Part shown: positions 35,052 through 45,000 of the stretch, in pieces
Numbering within the stretch: the first letter of the stretch is position 1
How the letters are laid out: every line of letters starts with the position of its first letter
Origin: Planctomycetota bacterium
GTDB taxonomy: Bacteria; Planctomycetota; Phycisphaerae; UBA1845; PWPN01
Direction: 5' to 3'
Assembly: GCA_022711465.1 (NCBI GenBank)
Contig: JAKLEZ010000018.1
Coordinates: 62,001 to 126,000, forward strand
DNA length: 64,000 bases
Translations under genes and position numbers: made by a program
The notes under the pieces: generated by a model
What the model saw: only the letters and a program-made list of their open reading frames with translations
The model's database searches: none
What the model was told of the DNA's origin: nothing

Positions 35052-36089
35052 TCACCTTGCCCGGGCGACTTCCACGGCCTTCCCCGTCCGCGACGACTCG
35101 TAAGCCGCAAGAGCCACGGCCACCGCCGCCCCGCCGGCGTCGATGCCCATGCCCCGATCGGAATTCGTCCGCAAGGCCTTGATTACCTCGGCGATCTCGA
35201 TCTTCCAGCCGCCGCGAGTCGGGTCCTTGTCCGCCACACGAGTCTTCATCCTGGGGCGAGTCTTCATGTCCGGCGTGCATCGCCCGGTGGTGATGGTCAG
35301 CGCGGAAGTGTAGTTGTGAACGATGCTGCCCTTGTCGCCCATGATTTCAATGCCACTGAAGCCCGAGGGGCAAGTCCAGCCGACCTCGATGTACCCCAGA
35401 GCCCTGCCGTTCGCATACTCGAGCAGCAGCACCGCATTGTCGTCCACGCGGATGTCCTTGCGCAGCGTGCGAGCTATCGATTGCACCCGCTTGACCGGCC
35501 CGAGATGCCACAGGGCCTGGTCGATCGCATGGATGCCCATGTCCAGCAGGGCACCGCCGATCGCCAGCACCGGGCTGTAGAACCAGTCACTCTTGGCCCA
35601 GCCAGGATACGGGCCGCGATGGGCGAACCGGACACGGATCATGTACGGCTCCCCGATTGCCCCCTCCCGGAGCAGCTCCTGGATCCTCTGGTTGCCACGC
35701 ATGAAGCGGTGCGAGAAGCCGACGATCAGCTTGCGACCGCTCCTCTTGACCGCCGCCTTGATGGCTGCGATCTCCTTCATCGACACCGCCGGCGGCTTCT
35801 CCAGCAGAACGTGAGCCCCATGCTCCAGGGCGGCGATGGCGTGCTCGGCATGGAACTTGTTCGGCGAGCAAACCGAGATGACGTCGAACTGCTCAGCGGC
35901 CAGCATCTTGCGATAATCGTTGTAGGTCTTGAGTCCGGCCCCGATCTTGCGGGCTTCGGCCAGCCTCCTTGGCTCGCGATCGCATGCCCCAACCAACTCC
36001 ACGCCCGGGCATCTCTCGTAGCCCGGCAAGTGCATCGCCTGGGCAATCGACCCGCACGCAATCACCCCCGCTTTCCACGTCTTGGCCAT
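35052..36089 (-). CDS. Gfo/Idh/MocA-family oxidoreductase
   Basis: 345-residue NAD(P)-dependent dehydrogenase of sugars, inositols or related compounds. The N-terminal Rossmann fold reads AGVIACGSIAQAMHLPGY, the family EKP motif is LLEKPPAVS (Lys about residue 98), and the C-terminal domain contains GGALLDMGIHAIDQALW with the catalytic-type His. The ATG at 36089 has AGGAG seven bases upstream; the longer frame to 36656 is not supported. Planctomycetes carry many paralogues, so the substrate is not assignable. Confidence 0.9.
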   Translation of the reverse strand: MAKTWKAGVIACGSIAQAMHLPGYERCPGVELVGACDREPRRLAEARKIGAGLKTYNDYRKMLAAEQFDVISVCSPNKFHAEHAIAALEHGAHVLLEKPPAVSMKEIAAIKAAVKRSGRKLIVGFSHRFMRGNQRIQELLREGAIGEPYMIRVRFAHRGPYPGWAKSDWFYSPVLAIGGALLDMGIHAIDQALWHLGPVKRVQSIARTLRKDIRVDDNAVLLLEYANGRALGYIEVGWTCPSGFSGIEIMGDKGSIVHNYTSALTITTGRCTPDMKTRPRMKTRVADKDPTRGGWKIEIAEVIKALRTNSDRGMGIDAGGAAVAVALAAYESSRTGKAVEVARAR

Positions 36090-36329
36090 GCCTGATCTCC
36101 TGACAAACGACCCGCTCACGCCGGAGGCCACGGAACGCCCGGCGTGTTCTTCAGTTGTATGTTGCCTGCAAAGCATACCCACGGCCACTCGCGGCGCGAA
36201 GCGGGCTCCTCGACGAATGCCTCGGACAAGGGTAAACTGGGAAACCTGCGTTTGGCTTCGTTTGGTCAAAACCACTCGGCGGCCCGGCCGTCGGGTGGCC
36301 GCAGCTTTCAAACAACGGGAGATGGTGGC

Positions 36330-36716
36330 ATGAGCGAGCAACCCAGTGTCCCAGCCGGTACGCCGGCAAGTGTTCCCGAAGGCGTGGCTACAATCCAATA
36401 TGACGACTTCGTCAAGGTGGATATGCGCGTGGCCAAGGTCCTGGAAGCCTTCGACCACCCTAAGGCCGACAAACTCATCGTCCTTAAGGTGGATGTTGGG
36501 ACGGAACAACGTCAAATCTGCGCCGGCCTGCGCGGGCACTACGAGGCGGCCTCCCTCGTCGGCCGCAACATCATCGTCGTGGCCAACTTGGCCCCCCGCA
36601 TGATGCGCGGCCTGGAAAGCAAAGGCATGCTCCTGGCGGCCAGCAATCCCGAGCACACCCGCGTCATCCTGCTGACCCCGGATACCGATCTCGCTCCCGG
36701 CTCCAAGGTGAGTTGA
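36330..36716 (+). CDS. Stand-alone tRNA-binding domain protein (MetRS C-terminal/CsaA type)
   Basis: 128-residue protein consisting of one EMAP-II/Trbp111-type OB-fold: DDFVKVDMRVAKVLEAFDHPKADKLI..., NIIVVANLAPRMMRG, and ESKGMLLAAS, all family hallmarks. It resembles the C-terminal dimerisation/tRNA-binding domain of methionyl-tRNA synthetase as a separate protein, or the chaperone-like CsaA. A low-complexity N-terminal 20 residues precede the domain. GGGAG lies nine bases before the ATG at 36330. No metG is in the window. Confidence 0.88.
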   Translation: MSEQPSVPAGTPASVPEGVATIQYDDFVKVDMRVAKVLEAFDHPKADKLIVLKVDVGTEQRQICAGLRGHYEAASLVGRNIIVVANLAPRMMRGLESKGMLLAASNPEHTRVILLTPDTDLAPGSKVS

Positions 36717-36832
36717 GGCTGAGGAGCAAGCGGCTGGTTACCCATAACTTCTTTCTTGACAATGATTTATGGGGGCAATGGAAGACGGCCGAGGGGCGAC
36801 GCGACCGGCTGGAAATGACTCGGCGGCTTCTC

Positions 36833-36860
36833 TTGACCCCGCCGGCGAAAGCGGTAAGAT
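36833..36860 (+). promoter_or_regulatory. Sigma70-type promoter of rplM-rpsI
   Basis: TTGACC (36833-36838), 16-base spacer, TAAGAT (36855-36860). The predicted start near 36867 leaves a leader of about 70 bases before rplM. This is the best promoter match in the window and shares the TTGACCCC form with 13345. Confidence 0.6.
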
Positions 36861-36935
36861 AAGGGGCTCATTGAATTTAGGGGCTAGCGAGTCCCCGGAA
36901 GCGAATACCTTGATTGACGGAAGTCGGTGACAGTC

Positions 36936-37385
36936 ATGCTCAGTGCGGCGACAAAATCGTATCTGGCCAAGCCAAGTCAGGTCGGCGGGCAGTGGCATCT
37001 GGCGGACGCGGACGGCAAGGTCCTCGGCCGCATGGCTAGCCAACTGGCCACCATCCTGATGGGCAAGCACCGGCCGGAGTACACGCCCCATGTGCTCACC
37101 GGCGATTTCGTCATCGTGATCAACGCGGCAAAAGTCAAATTGACCGGCCGGAAAATGGAGCAGAAGATCTACCAGCGGTACTCTTTCCATCCGAGCGGCC
37201 GTAAGGTCGAGCCAATCGCTGAAGTCATCGAAAGAGACCCCGAACGAGTCATCAAGGAAGCGGTCAAACGCATGCTGCCGCGCAACAAGCTGGGCCGCGA
37301 GATGCTCAGCCGGTTGAAGGTCTACGGCGGGCCCGACCATCCCCATCAGGCCCAGCAACCCAAGCCGCTGAAAGTCAAAGGCTGA
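36936..37385 (+). CDS. rplM: 50S ribosomal protein L13
   Basis: 149-residue large-subunit protein. Diagnostic stretches are WHLADADGKVLGRMAS, YTPHVLTGDFVIVINAAKV, KMLPRNKLGREMLSRLKVY (here as MLPRNKLGREM) and the C-terminal GPDHPHQAQQP. The start is ATG 36936 (GGAAG upstream, long spacing) or GTG 36927. It precedes rpsI in the standard bacterial order, with a 106-base gap. Confidence 0.97.
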   Translation: MLSAATKSYLAKPSQVGGQWHLADADGKVLGRMASQLATILMGKHRPEYTPHVLTGDFVIVINAAKVKLTGRKMEQKIYQRYSFHPSGRKVEPIAEVIERDPERVIKEAVKRMLPRNKLGREMLSRLKVYGGPDHPHQAQQPKPLKVKG

Positions 37386-37491
37386 GCGCCGAGAAGCGCT
37401 TACCGGTTGCGGGTGGTCCCGGGCCGAGTCAGTGAACCGATAGAGACGGACGCAAAACAGTCGAAGGCAGGCGACGACGAGGGAAGTGAAC

Positions 37492-37953
37492 GTGGCAGAA
37501 AACGAGGCGAAAGCAGTGGAAACACCCGAACCGGCATCGGCGACCATCCCCGCCCCCGACGCCAAGAAGCACTACTTCTGGGGCACCGGCCGCCGCAAGA
37601 CCTCCATCGCCCGCGTCCGGATCAAGCCGGGCACCGGCAAGTTCGAGATTAACAAGCGCCCCATCGACAAGTACTTCGCGGAAGAGCGCGATCGCAGCGA
37701 TATCGTCGCCCCCCTGAAGGCGACGGAGACGCTCAGCAAGGTCGATGTGTTCGTCAACGTCAAGGGCGGCGGCCCGAGCGGCCAGGCCGGGGCCATTGTC
37801 CTCGGCGTGGCACGAGCCCTCAAGAAGGCGAACGCCGAGTACGATGACGCCCTCCGGGACGGCGGCTACCTCACCCGCGACAGCCGAATGGTCGAACGCA
37901 AGAAATACGGCCGAGCCGGCGCTCGCCGCAGCTTCCAGTTCTCGAAGCGCTGA
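37492..37953 (+). CDS. rpsI: 30S ribosomal protein S9
   Basis: 153-residue small-subunit protein with an extra acidic/Ala-rich N-terminal extension (about 25 residues) before the conserved core: GTGRRKTSIARVRI, NVKGGGPSGQAGAI, LRDGGYLTRDSRMVERKKYG and the terminal KR tail reaching the P site (QFSKR). GTG 37492 is chosen because GGGA lies seven bases upstream; GTG 37486 is possible. Co-transcribed with rplM. Confidence 0.97.
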   Translation: MAENEAKAVETPEPASATIPAPDAKKHYFWGTGRRKTSIARVRIKPGTGKFEINKRPIDKYFAEERDRSDIVAPLKATETLSKVDVFVNVKGGGPSGQAGAIVLGVARALKKANAEYDDALRDGGYLTRDSRMVERKKYGRAGARRSFQFSKR

Positions 37954-37987
37954 TCGTTCACCGACGGACTCCTGTATCACTCACACC

Positions 37988-38020
37988 ACCCCGGCGGTAA
38001 ACTGTCGGGGTCGTTCTCTT
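37988..38020 (+). terminator. Weak terminator-like hairpin after rpsI
   Basis: ACCCCG (37988-37993) pairs with CGGGGT (38006-38011), followed by a pyrimidine-rich CGTTCTCTT. The stem is short and the T-run broken, so it is only a candidate terminator between rpsI and argC. Confidence 0.35.
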
Positions 38021-38063
38021 CGTACATTGCAGAGTTGAACCCCGCGAGCCCCGAGGCGCAGCC

Positions 38064-39092
38064 ATGGCAGAGAACAACAAAGTACGCGTGGCCATCGTTG
38101 GCGCGACCGCATACACCTCCCGGGAAGCGATCCGCTGGCTGTTGGTCCATCCCGGCGTCGATATCGTCGCCCTCTGCTCGCGCCGCGATCCGCAGCCGCG
38201 CATCGACGAGGTTTTCCCGGAACTGGCCGGCCGCCTCGAGTTACGCTGCGAACCGATCGACGCCGCCGCCCTCAAGGGTCGGGTCGACGTCGTCATGATG
38301 TGCCTGCCCAACGGCTTGACCATGGACCTCGCCCCCAGGCTGCTCGACGCCGGCATGCGGGTGATCGACTTCTCCGCCGACTACCGACTCAAGGAGCCGG
38401 CCGAGTACCAGCAGTGGTACGGCAAGGAGCACACTGACCTGGGCAACCTCGCTCGGGCGGTCTACGGGTTGCCCGAGGCCTATCGCGAGAAGATCCGCAC
38501 CGCCGCCCTGATCGCCAATCCGGGCTGCTATCCCACATCGGCCGCCCTGGGCATCATTCCCCTGCTTCGCGCGGGGCTGATCGAGGCCAAGGACATTATC
38601 GTGGACGCGGCCAGCGGCATCAGCGGCGCAGGGCGCGACCCGAAACCCGAACACCACTTCCCCGAACGCCACGAGACTTTCGAGGCCTACAAGATCGGCG
38701 AGCATCGCCACATGGTCGAGATCGAGCGAACCCTCGATCCCTACGTGCGGGCCAGCAAGTCGTCGGTGATCTTCACCCCACACCTGATCCCGATGGAACG
38801 AGGCATCCTCTCGACCATTTACCTGCACCCGCGTCAGCCGGTCTCGACCGAGCACGTCATGCAGGTATTTGCCGAGACCTATCAGAACGAGCCCTTCGTG
38901 CGGCTTCGCAAAAGCCCGCCCCGGACGGGCGACGTGGCTCGGACCAACTTCTGCGACCTGACTGCACGAGTGGTCAAGTCGCGGATCATCGTGCTCTCAG
39001 CTATCGACAACATGGTCAAGGGGGCCGCCGGGCAGGCGATTCAGAACATGAACATCATGTTCGGACGGAAGGAGACAGAGGGCCTTGTCTAA
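38064..39092 (+). CDS. argC: N-acetyl-gamma-glutamyl-phosphate reductase
   Basis: 342-residue NADPH-dependent reductase of N-acetylglutamyl phosphate, third step of arginine synthesis. VRVAIVGATAYTSREAIRWL is the nucleotide-binding start, and Cys155 in NPGCYPTSA is the catalytic thiol. KGAAGQAIQNMN near the end is the conserved family tail. The downstream argJ start lies inside its last codons. Confidence 0.96.
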   Translation: MAENNKVRVAIVGATAYTSREAIRWLLVHPGVDIVALCSRRDPQPRIDEVFPELAGRLELRCEPIDAAALKGRVDVVMMCLPNGLTMDLAPRLLDAGMRVIDFSADYRLKEPAEYQQWYGKEHTDLGNLARAVYGLPEAYREKIRTAALIANPGCYPTSAALGIIPLLRAGLIEAKDIIVDAASGISGAGRDPKPEHHFPERHETFEAYKIGEHRHMVEIERTLDPYVRASKSSVIFTPHLIPMERGILSTIYLHPRQPVSTEHVMQVFAETYQNEPFVRLRKSPPRTGDVARTNFCDLTARVVKSRIIVLSAIDNMVKGAAGQAIQNMNIMFGRKETEGLV

Positions 39093-40281
39093 TCACACCA
39101 TTACCGCACCAAGAGGCTTCGAGGCCGGCGCGGCCATGGCCGGCATCAAGCAGGCCAACAGGCTCGACGTCGGCGTCATCGCCAGCGAGGTTCCTTGTAC
39201 GGCCGCCGCAGTGTTCACCCGCAACCGGTTCTGCGGGGCGCCGGTCATCGTGGGTCGCGAGCACGTCCGCGACGGGTGCCTGCATGCCGTCGTGGTCAAC
39301 AGCGGATGCTCGAACGTGGCCACCGGCAGGCGGGGCGTGGCCGACGCCCGGGCGATGTGCCGCAGGGTAGCCGAAGGAATCGGCGTGGACGAGACTGACG
39401 TGTTGCCGTCGAGCACCGGCGTGATCGGCCAGTTCCTCCCGATGGACAAGGTCCTCAAGGGCATCGACAGGGCGGTGGAGGCCTTGTCCGGCTCGGCTCG
39501 GGCCGGGCGGTCATTCGCTCGGGCGATCATGACCACGGACCTGAAGGTCAAGCAGGCCACCGCTCGATTCAAGATCGGCAAGGAGGTCGTGACCGTCGCC
39601 GGCTGCTGCAAGGGCAGCGGGATGATCGCCCCGAACATGGCCACGATGCTGGCCTATCTCACCACGGACGCCGGCGTGCCCGCCGCCAGGCTGCGTACGT
39701 TCCTTCAGGCCGCGGTCGAGCCGACGTTCAACCGCGTGACCGTCGATGAGTGCGAGTCGACCAGCGACACGGTGACGATCATGGCCAGCGGCCTGGCCCT
39801 GCCGTTAGATTCGAGGAAGGCGGAGATCTGCTTCGCCGTGGCCCTGGGTGAAGTCTGCGAGTCGCTCGCCTACCAGATCGCGGCCGACGGAGAAGGGGCC
39901 ACGCGCGTGCTGGAAGTGAGTGTGACCGGGGCGAAGACGCCCGCCGACGCCCACGCCGCCGCGCGAACAATCGCGGTGAGTCCGCTGGTCAAGACGGCCG
40001 TCCACGGCGGAGACCCGAACTGGGGGCGGATCGTGCAGGCCTTGGGGCAGACCAGGGTCGCCTACCAGCCCGAACGCGTGGTCATCCGGCTGGACAAGAC
40101 GACGCTCTTCAGAAAAGGGGCCCCGGCCCCGGATCTGGACAGACGCAAGCTGAGCCGCATGATGCTGCAGAAGCACGTGAGCATTGCTGTTGACCTCGGC
40201 GCCGGCAAGGCCTGTGACCGGGTCCTGACCTGTGATCTGTCGCGAGATTACATCAAGATCAACGCGGACTACACAACCTGA
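39085..40281 (+). CDS. argJ: Glutamate N-acetyltransferase / amino-acid acetyltransferase ArgJ
   Basis: 398-residue self-cleaving Ntn-type enzyme that moves the acetyl group from N-acetylornithine to glutamate in cyclic arginine synthesis. The autocleavage/nucleophile site is Thr187 in KGSGMIAPNMATML. Other signatures are VNSGCSNVATG and HGGDPNWGRI. The start is TTG 39085, overlapping argC by eight bases. Whether it is also an acetyl-CoA-dependent synthase (bifunctional) cannot be read from sequence. Confidence 0.95.
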   Translation: MSNHTITAPRGFEAGAAMAGIKQANRLDVGVIASEVPCTAAAVFTRNRFCGAPVIVGREHVRDGCLHAVVVNSGCSNVATGRRGVADARAMCRRVAEGIGVDETDVLPSSTGVIGQFLPMDKVLKGIDRAVEALSGSARAGRSFARAIMTTDLKVKQATARFKIGKEVVTVAGCCKGSGMIAPNMATMLAYLTTDAGVPAARLRTFLQAAVEPTFNRVTVDECESTSDTVTIMASGLALPLDSRKAEICFAVALGEVCESLAYQIAADGEGATRVLEVSVTGAKTPADAHAAARTIAVSPLVKTAVHGGDPNWGRIVQALGQTRVAYQPERVVIRLDKTTLFRKGAPAPDLDRRKLSRMMLQKHVSIAVDLGAGKACDRVLTCDLSRDYIKINADYTT

Positions 40282-40349
40282 GCCTGTCCAGGTGGATCGA
40301 CCGGCCGCCAAGAAGCTGGCCGCGGCGGAGCTGGCGAGAGAGCTGCATC

Positions 40350-41150
40350 GTGGTGAACGTCGACGGTTTCTTCTATCACCCCACGCGCAAGGTCTACACG
40401 ACGCCGGAGGAACTCGGCGTCGACTGCGAGTCGGTGGGCTTCACGTCCGGCGACGGAACACGCCTGGCCGGCTTGTTCATCCCTGGATACCCTCCGGCTA
40501 CTGGTACGGTATTGCATCTCCACGGCAATGCTGGGAACGTCACCGCCCATCTCGGCAACGTGGCTTGGCTGCCGGCACTGGGCTGGAACGTGCTGTGTTT
40601 CGATTACCGAGGCTACGGGCGATCGGAAGGGTGGCCCAGCCGGGACGGAACGCTCGCCGACGCCCATGCCGCTCTCGACTACCTGCTGAACCGCCCCGAT
40701 GTGGATGCTCGCCGTGTCGTTGCGTTCGGCGAGTCGCTCGGCGGAGCGATCTCGATCGTCCTCGCCGCCCAGCGGCAGGAAATCCGCGGCCTGGCCACGG
40801 ACGGGGCGTTCAGTCACTATCGCCGGATTGCCCGATGGACGCTTCGCCAGAACCCGCTGCTTCTGGTCCTCGGATGGTGGGTGCCCAAGTGGCTGATGGT
40901 CGACGGCCTCGATCCGATCGACCATGTCGCGCGGATCGGTCCTCGGCCGGTGCTGTTCATGCACGGCAGCGCTGACCGCATCGTCCCGCTCCGCATGGCC
41001 GAGGAACTCCACGCCGCGGCGGGCGATCCCAAGGAGCTCTGGATCATGGAGGGCATGGATCACTACCAGGCCCTGCATGAGCTGCCCGGCGAGGTACATC
41101 CGAGGCTCGACGGCTTCTTCCGGCGATGCGTGAGCGAGGCGACATGCTGA
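40350..41150 (+). CDS. Alpha/beta hydrolase (BEM46/YfhR-like)
   Basis: 266-residue serine hydrolase. LHLHGNAGNVTAH is the oxyanion-hole region, FGESLGGAIS the nucleophile elbow (Ser in GESLG), HGSADRIVP the acidic residue region and GMDHYQ the candidate catalytic His. The start is GTG 40350 or 40353. No signal peptide is obvious; related proteins are often membrane-associated. The substrate is unknown. It is 68 bases downstream of argJ but has no evident tie to arginine synthesis. Confidence 0.85.
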   Translation: MVNVDGFFYHPTRKVYTTPEELGVDCESVGFTSGDGTRLAGLFIPGYPPATGTVLHLHGNAGNVTAHLGNVAWLPALGWNVLCFDYRGYGRSEGWPSRDGTLADAHAALDYLLNRPDVDARRVVAFGESLGGAISIVLAAQRQEIRGLATDGAFSHYRRIARWTLRQNPLLLVLGWWVPKWLMVDGLDPIDHVARIGPRPVLFMHGSADRIVPLRMAEELHAAAGDPKELWIMEGMDHYQALHELPGEVHPRLDGFFRRCVSEATC

Positions 41151-41297
41151 GGTTCACCCGCTGCCTACCGGGTGACGCTTGACCCGTGAAGACCTTGATC
41201 GAGGTTGAACGTGCGTACACCGATCACGGACTGTTGACTGTCGATTGAGGATCGCGCTGTTCCCCCATTCGGCTCTTGGCGTGTCGGTTCTCGGCTT

Positions 41298-41975
41298 TCA
41301 CTCCGTTCCGGTGCGGTGGGGCGGAATGAGCCGTTCCCGGCCCGGACGGTGGAGATACACCTGGCCGTCCTGGACCACCAGGTGGCCCTTGGCGAAGAGG
41401 CGGATGGCGGCCGGATAGGCGATGCACTCCTGGGCGAAGACGCGTTCCGCCAGCGTGTCGGGCGTGTCGCCGGGGAGGACCGGCACCTTCCGCTGCATGA
41501 TGATCGGGCCGGCGTCGTATTCGTTGTTGGCGAGATGGACGGTGCAGCCGCTCTCGCGCTCGCCGGCCGCCAGCACCGACTCGTGCACGTGGTGCCCGTA
41601 GAACCCCTTTCCGCCATGCTTGGGCAGCAGGGCGGGATGGATGTTCATGACCTTGCCCAGCCAGCGGTCGGGGATCCGCCAGAAGCAGGTCCACCCGGCC
41701 TGGCAGACCAGGCCAACCCGATGTGCGTCCAGCGTCTCGGCGATCCTTCGGCTGAACTCCTCGACGTCCGGATGATCCTGGGTACGGATAATGGCCAGCG
41801 GCAGCCCGGCCGCCCGCGCCCGCTCGACGCCCTTGACCTTGGACAGCGATGAGATCACCACCGCGATCTCGACGTCCAGCTCGCCGTGTCTGATGCGGTC
41901 GATGAGGTTCTGCAGCGATCGTCCCCCGCCGGAGATGAGGACCGCGATTCGAAGTCGTTCGCTCTGGGATGTCAT
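41298..41975 (-). CDS. purN: Phosphoribosylglycinamide formyltransferase PurN
   Basis: 225-residue enzyme adding the first formyl group in purine synthesis from 10-formyl-THF. IAVLISGGGRSLQNLID is the GAR-binding N-terminus. MNIHPALLPKHGGKGFYG carries the catalytic Asn and His, and SGCTVHLANNEYDAGPIIMQ the catalytic Asp. Start ATG 41975; ATG 42002 is in frame but nearly abuts the ileS stop. It sits immediately downstream of ileS on the same strand. Confidence 0.93.
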   Translation of the reverse strand: MTSQSERLRIAVLISGGGRSLQNLIDRIRHGELDVEIAVVISSLSKVKGVERARAAGLPLAIIRTQDHPDVEEFSRRIAETLDAHRVGLVCQAGWTCFWRIPDRWLGKVMNIHPALLPKHGGKGFYGHHVHESVLAAGERESGCTVHLANNEYDAGPIIMQRKVPVLPGDTPDTLAERVFAQECIAYPAAIRLFAKGHLVVQDGQVYLHRPGRERLIPPHRTGTE

Positions 41976-42013
41976 GATCGCACACCTGCCCTGCGGTCGC
42001 ATTCGTGATGCGG

Positions 42014-45000
42014 TCAGACCACCTGGATCGAGAACTGGACCTGAGCGTCTTCGATTTCGCCGGCGTGCTTGCCGGCGGTGAGCTGCTCGTCGAGGGTGAG
42101 CTCCTCGGCCAGCGTCTCGCTCCGGATGTAGGCGCCGAACTGTCGGACCGCGGCGGCCAATTCGCCGGTGGCGTTCATTCGGATGCGGATGCGGGCCTGG
42201 TAGTCGAGCTGCAAGTCCTTGCGGGCACTCTGAATGAGGTGGACAACATCGCGGGCCAGGCCCTCGGCCTTCAGCTCGGGGGTGATTTCGGCGCTGAGCA
42301 CGACCGCCACCTGCAATCCCTGGGCCGCGGTCCAGCCCTCCTTGGCTTTGAGTGTGACCTGGACGTCCTCGGAGGTCAGTTCGACCGTCTGTCCGGCAGC
42401 GGTCAGAGTCGCCTTGCCCTGCTCATCGAGTTGCCGGCGCAGCACGGCCGCGTTGGCCTTCGCCAGGGCCTGCTTGATGGCCGGCCCGAGCTTGCCGAAC
42501 TTGGGGCCGATGGCCTTGAAGTTAGGTTTGATCTCATAGCGGACGTACCGGTCCGCGTCTGCCGCAAACTCGACCCGCTTGACGTTCAGTTCGTCGGCGA
42601 TCAGCGGGAGGTGGCCGTCGAGCCACTGGCGGTGCTCCGGGGCGGCCAGGACGATTTCCACGACGCCCAGCGGCTGGCGGACCTTGAGCCTGGCGTCCAT
42701 GCGGGCCGCGCGGCCGAGCGATGCGATCTCGCGAACGATGGCCATCTCCTGAAGCAGGGACCCGTCGACGGCCTTCTCGTCTGGTACCGGATAATCGCAC
42801 AGATGGACGCTCTCCTTGGCGTCGGGCAGCTGCGATCGGACTAGGTTCTGGTACAGCGACTCGGCGAAGAAGGGCGTGAACGGGGCGACGGCCTTGCACA
42901 ACGTCGCCAGCGTTGACCAGAGCGTCGAGTAGGCGGCGTTCTTGTCCGCGTCCATGCCTGACCGCCAGAACCGCTCGCGCGAGCGGCGAACGTACCAGTT
43001 GCTGAGGGCTTCGACGAAATCGACCAGCCGCCGGCAGGCGGGGTAGTTCTCGTAGCGATCCATGGCTGCTCGCACGTCGGCGATTGTCTGCTGCAGTTCC
43101 GCCCGGACCCATCGATCCAGCTCGCTGAACTCGCGGGGCTTCTCATCGCCCGTGGCCGGTGTCCACCGGTCGATGTTCGCGTAGATCACGAAGAAGCTGT
43201 AGACGTTGTACAGCTTGATGAGGAACTCGCGCTGATCGGTCGCGATGGCGTCTTCCTTGAACCGTGCCCCGGTCCAGGGAGCCTGGCTGCTGAGCATCGA
43301 CCAGCGCATGGCGTCGGCCCCTTCGCGGTCGAAGATGTAGGTCGGCTCCTTGTAGTTGCGTTTGCTCTTGGAGAGCTTCTTGCCGTCCTCGCCGCCGACC
43401 AGGCCAAGCACGATGCAGTTGCGGTAGGGGTGGGGGTAGTCCTTGCCGAACGTGTGGGTGTCTGGCATCTTGTCGGACTTGACCGGCTGGCAGCCGGTCA
43501 CACACCGGCTGTTCACCGGCGAGACGCCGGCGCCACACGGGTCTTGTTCGTTGCTGAACAGCATGGTGCTGATCGCGAGCAGAGTGTAGAACCACCCGCG
43601 GGTCTGGTCGATGGCCTCGCTGATGAAGTCGGCCGGGAATCGCTGCCTGAACAGCTCCACGCTGCCGGGTTTGTGCGGATAGCCCCACTGGGCAAACGGC
43701 ATGCAGCCGCTGTCGAACCAGCAGTCGATGACCTCGGGTACACGGCACATGCGGGCGCCGGGCGCAAAGGGGGAGTCGTAGGTTACCGCATCGATGTAGG
43801 GCTTGTGGACCTTGAGATCGTCGACCAAGCCGGGCTTGGCCTTCTTGGCCTGCTCCCAGATCTCCGTGCCCTGGACCCCGGGCTTGGCCAGCAGCTCGGC
43901 GTAGGAATCGACGGCCTCCTGCTTGCCGGTCTGCTCGCACTGCCAGATGGGCAGGGGAGTTCCCCAGAATCGCTCGCGTGACAGCGCCCAGTCCACATTG
44001 TCGACCAGGAAGTTGCCGAACCGCCCGTCGCGGATGTGCTCGGGCAGCCAGTTGATCTTGCCATTGTTGGCCAGGAAGCGGTCGCGGAACTCGGTGGTGC
44101 GGATGAACCAACTCTTGCGGGCGTACTGGATGAGCGGGTCTTCCTCCGCCCGCCAGCAGAAGGGGTAATCGTGGCGGTAGTTCTCGCGTTTGAGCAGGAT
44201 ACCCTTGTCCCTGAGCCACTTGATGATGTCCGGATCGGCCTCTTTGCAGAAGCGGCCGGCAAAATCCCTGGCCTCGGGCACGAAGGTGCCGTCGGGGGCG
44301 ATGAGCTGGAGCATGCCCAGGCCGTGCTCCTGGGCGGCCCGGTAGTCATCCTCGCCGAACGCGGGGGCCACGTGAACGATTCCCGTGCCGGTGTCGAGGG
44401 TAACGAAGTCGGCGGAGATGACCTCCCAGCCCCTGCCACCCTGTGGAGTGGCATAGTCGAAGATCGGCTCGTACTTCATGCCGACCAGTTCCGCTCCCTT
44501 CATCTCGCGAACTGTGCGGATGTCCTGGTCAAGCTTGACCGGCAGTCCCTTGAAAACCGCGGGGGTCAACTGCTTGGAGAGAATGAACTGCTCGTCCTCC
44601 ACCGCGATCCGAACGTAGTCGACCTCCGGGTGGACGGCCAGGGCGACGTTGCTGGGCAGCGTCCAGGGAGTCGTGGTCCAGGCCAGGAAGCTGGTCTTGG
44701 GCTCGCCCTTGACTCGGAACCGCACGGTGATGGAGGGATCATCCACTTCCCGATAGCCCTGTCCGACCTCGCCCGACGACAACGCCGTCCCGCCCTGCGG
44801 CCACCACCAGACAACCTTGTGTCCCTGGTAGAGCAGGCCGCGCCGGAACAGCGTGGCCAGTGCCCACCAGACACTCTCCACGTAGGACTGGTGATAGGTG
44901 ACGTAGGCCTCGGGCAGGTTGATCCAGAAGCCCAGCCGTCGGGTCAGTTCCTCCCACTCCTTCATGTAGCGGAAGACGCTCTGCTGGCACAGCTGAATGA

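Noticed and set aside
36738..37565. 275-codon minus-strand frame over rplM
   Set aside because: It is antisense to the certain ribosomal protein gene rplM and has no family-like sequence.
43466..43546. Frameshift or assembly error in ileS
   Set aside because: The frame is continuous on both sides and the catalytic motifs before and after are intact. A clean insertion explains the extra residues better.
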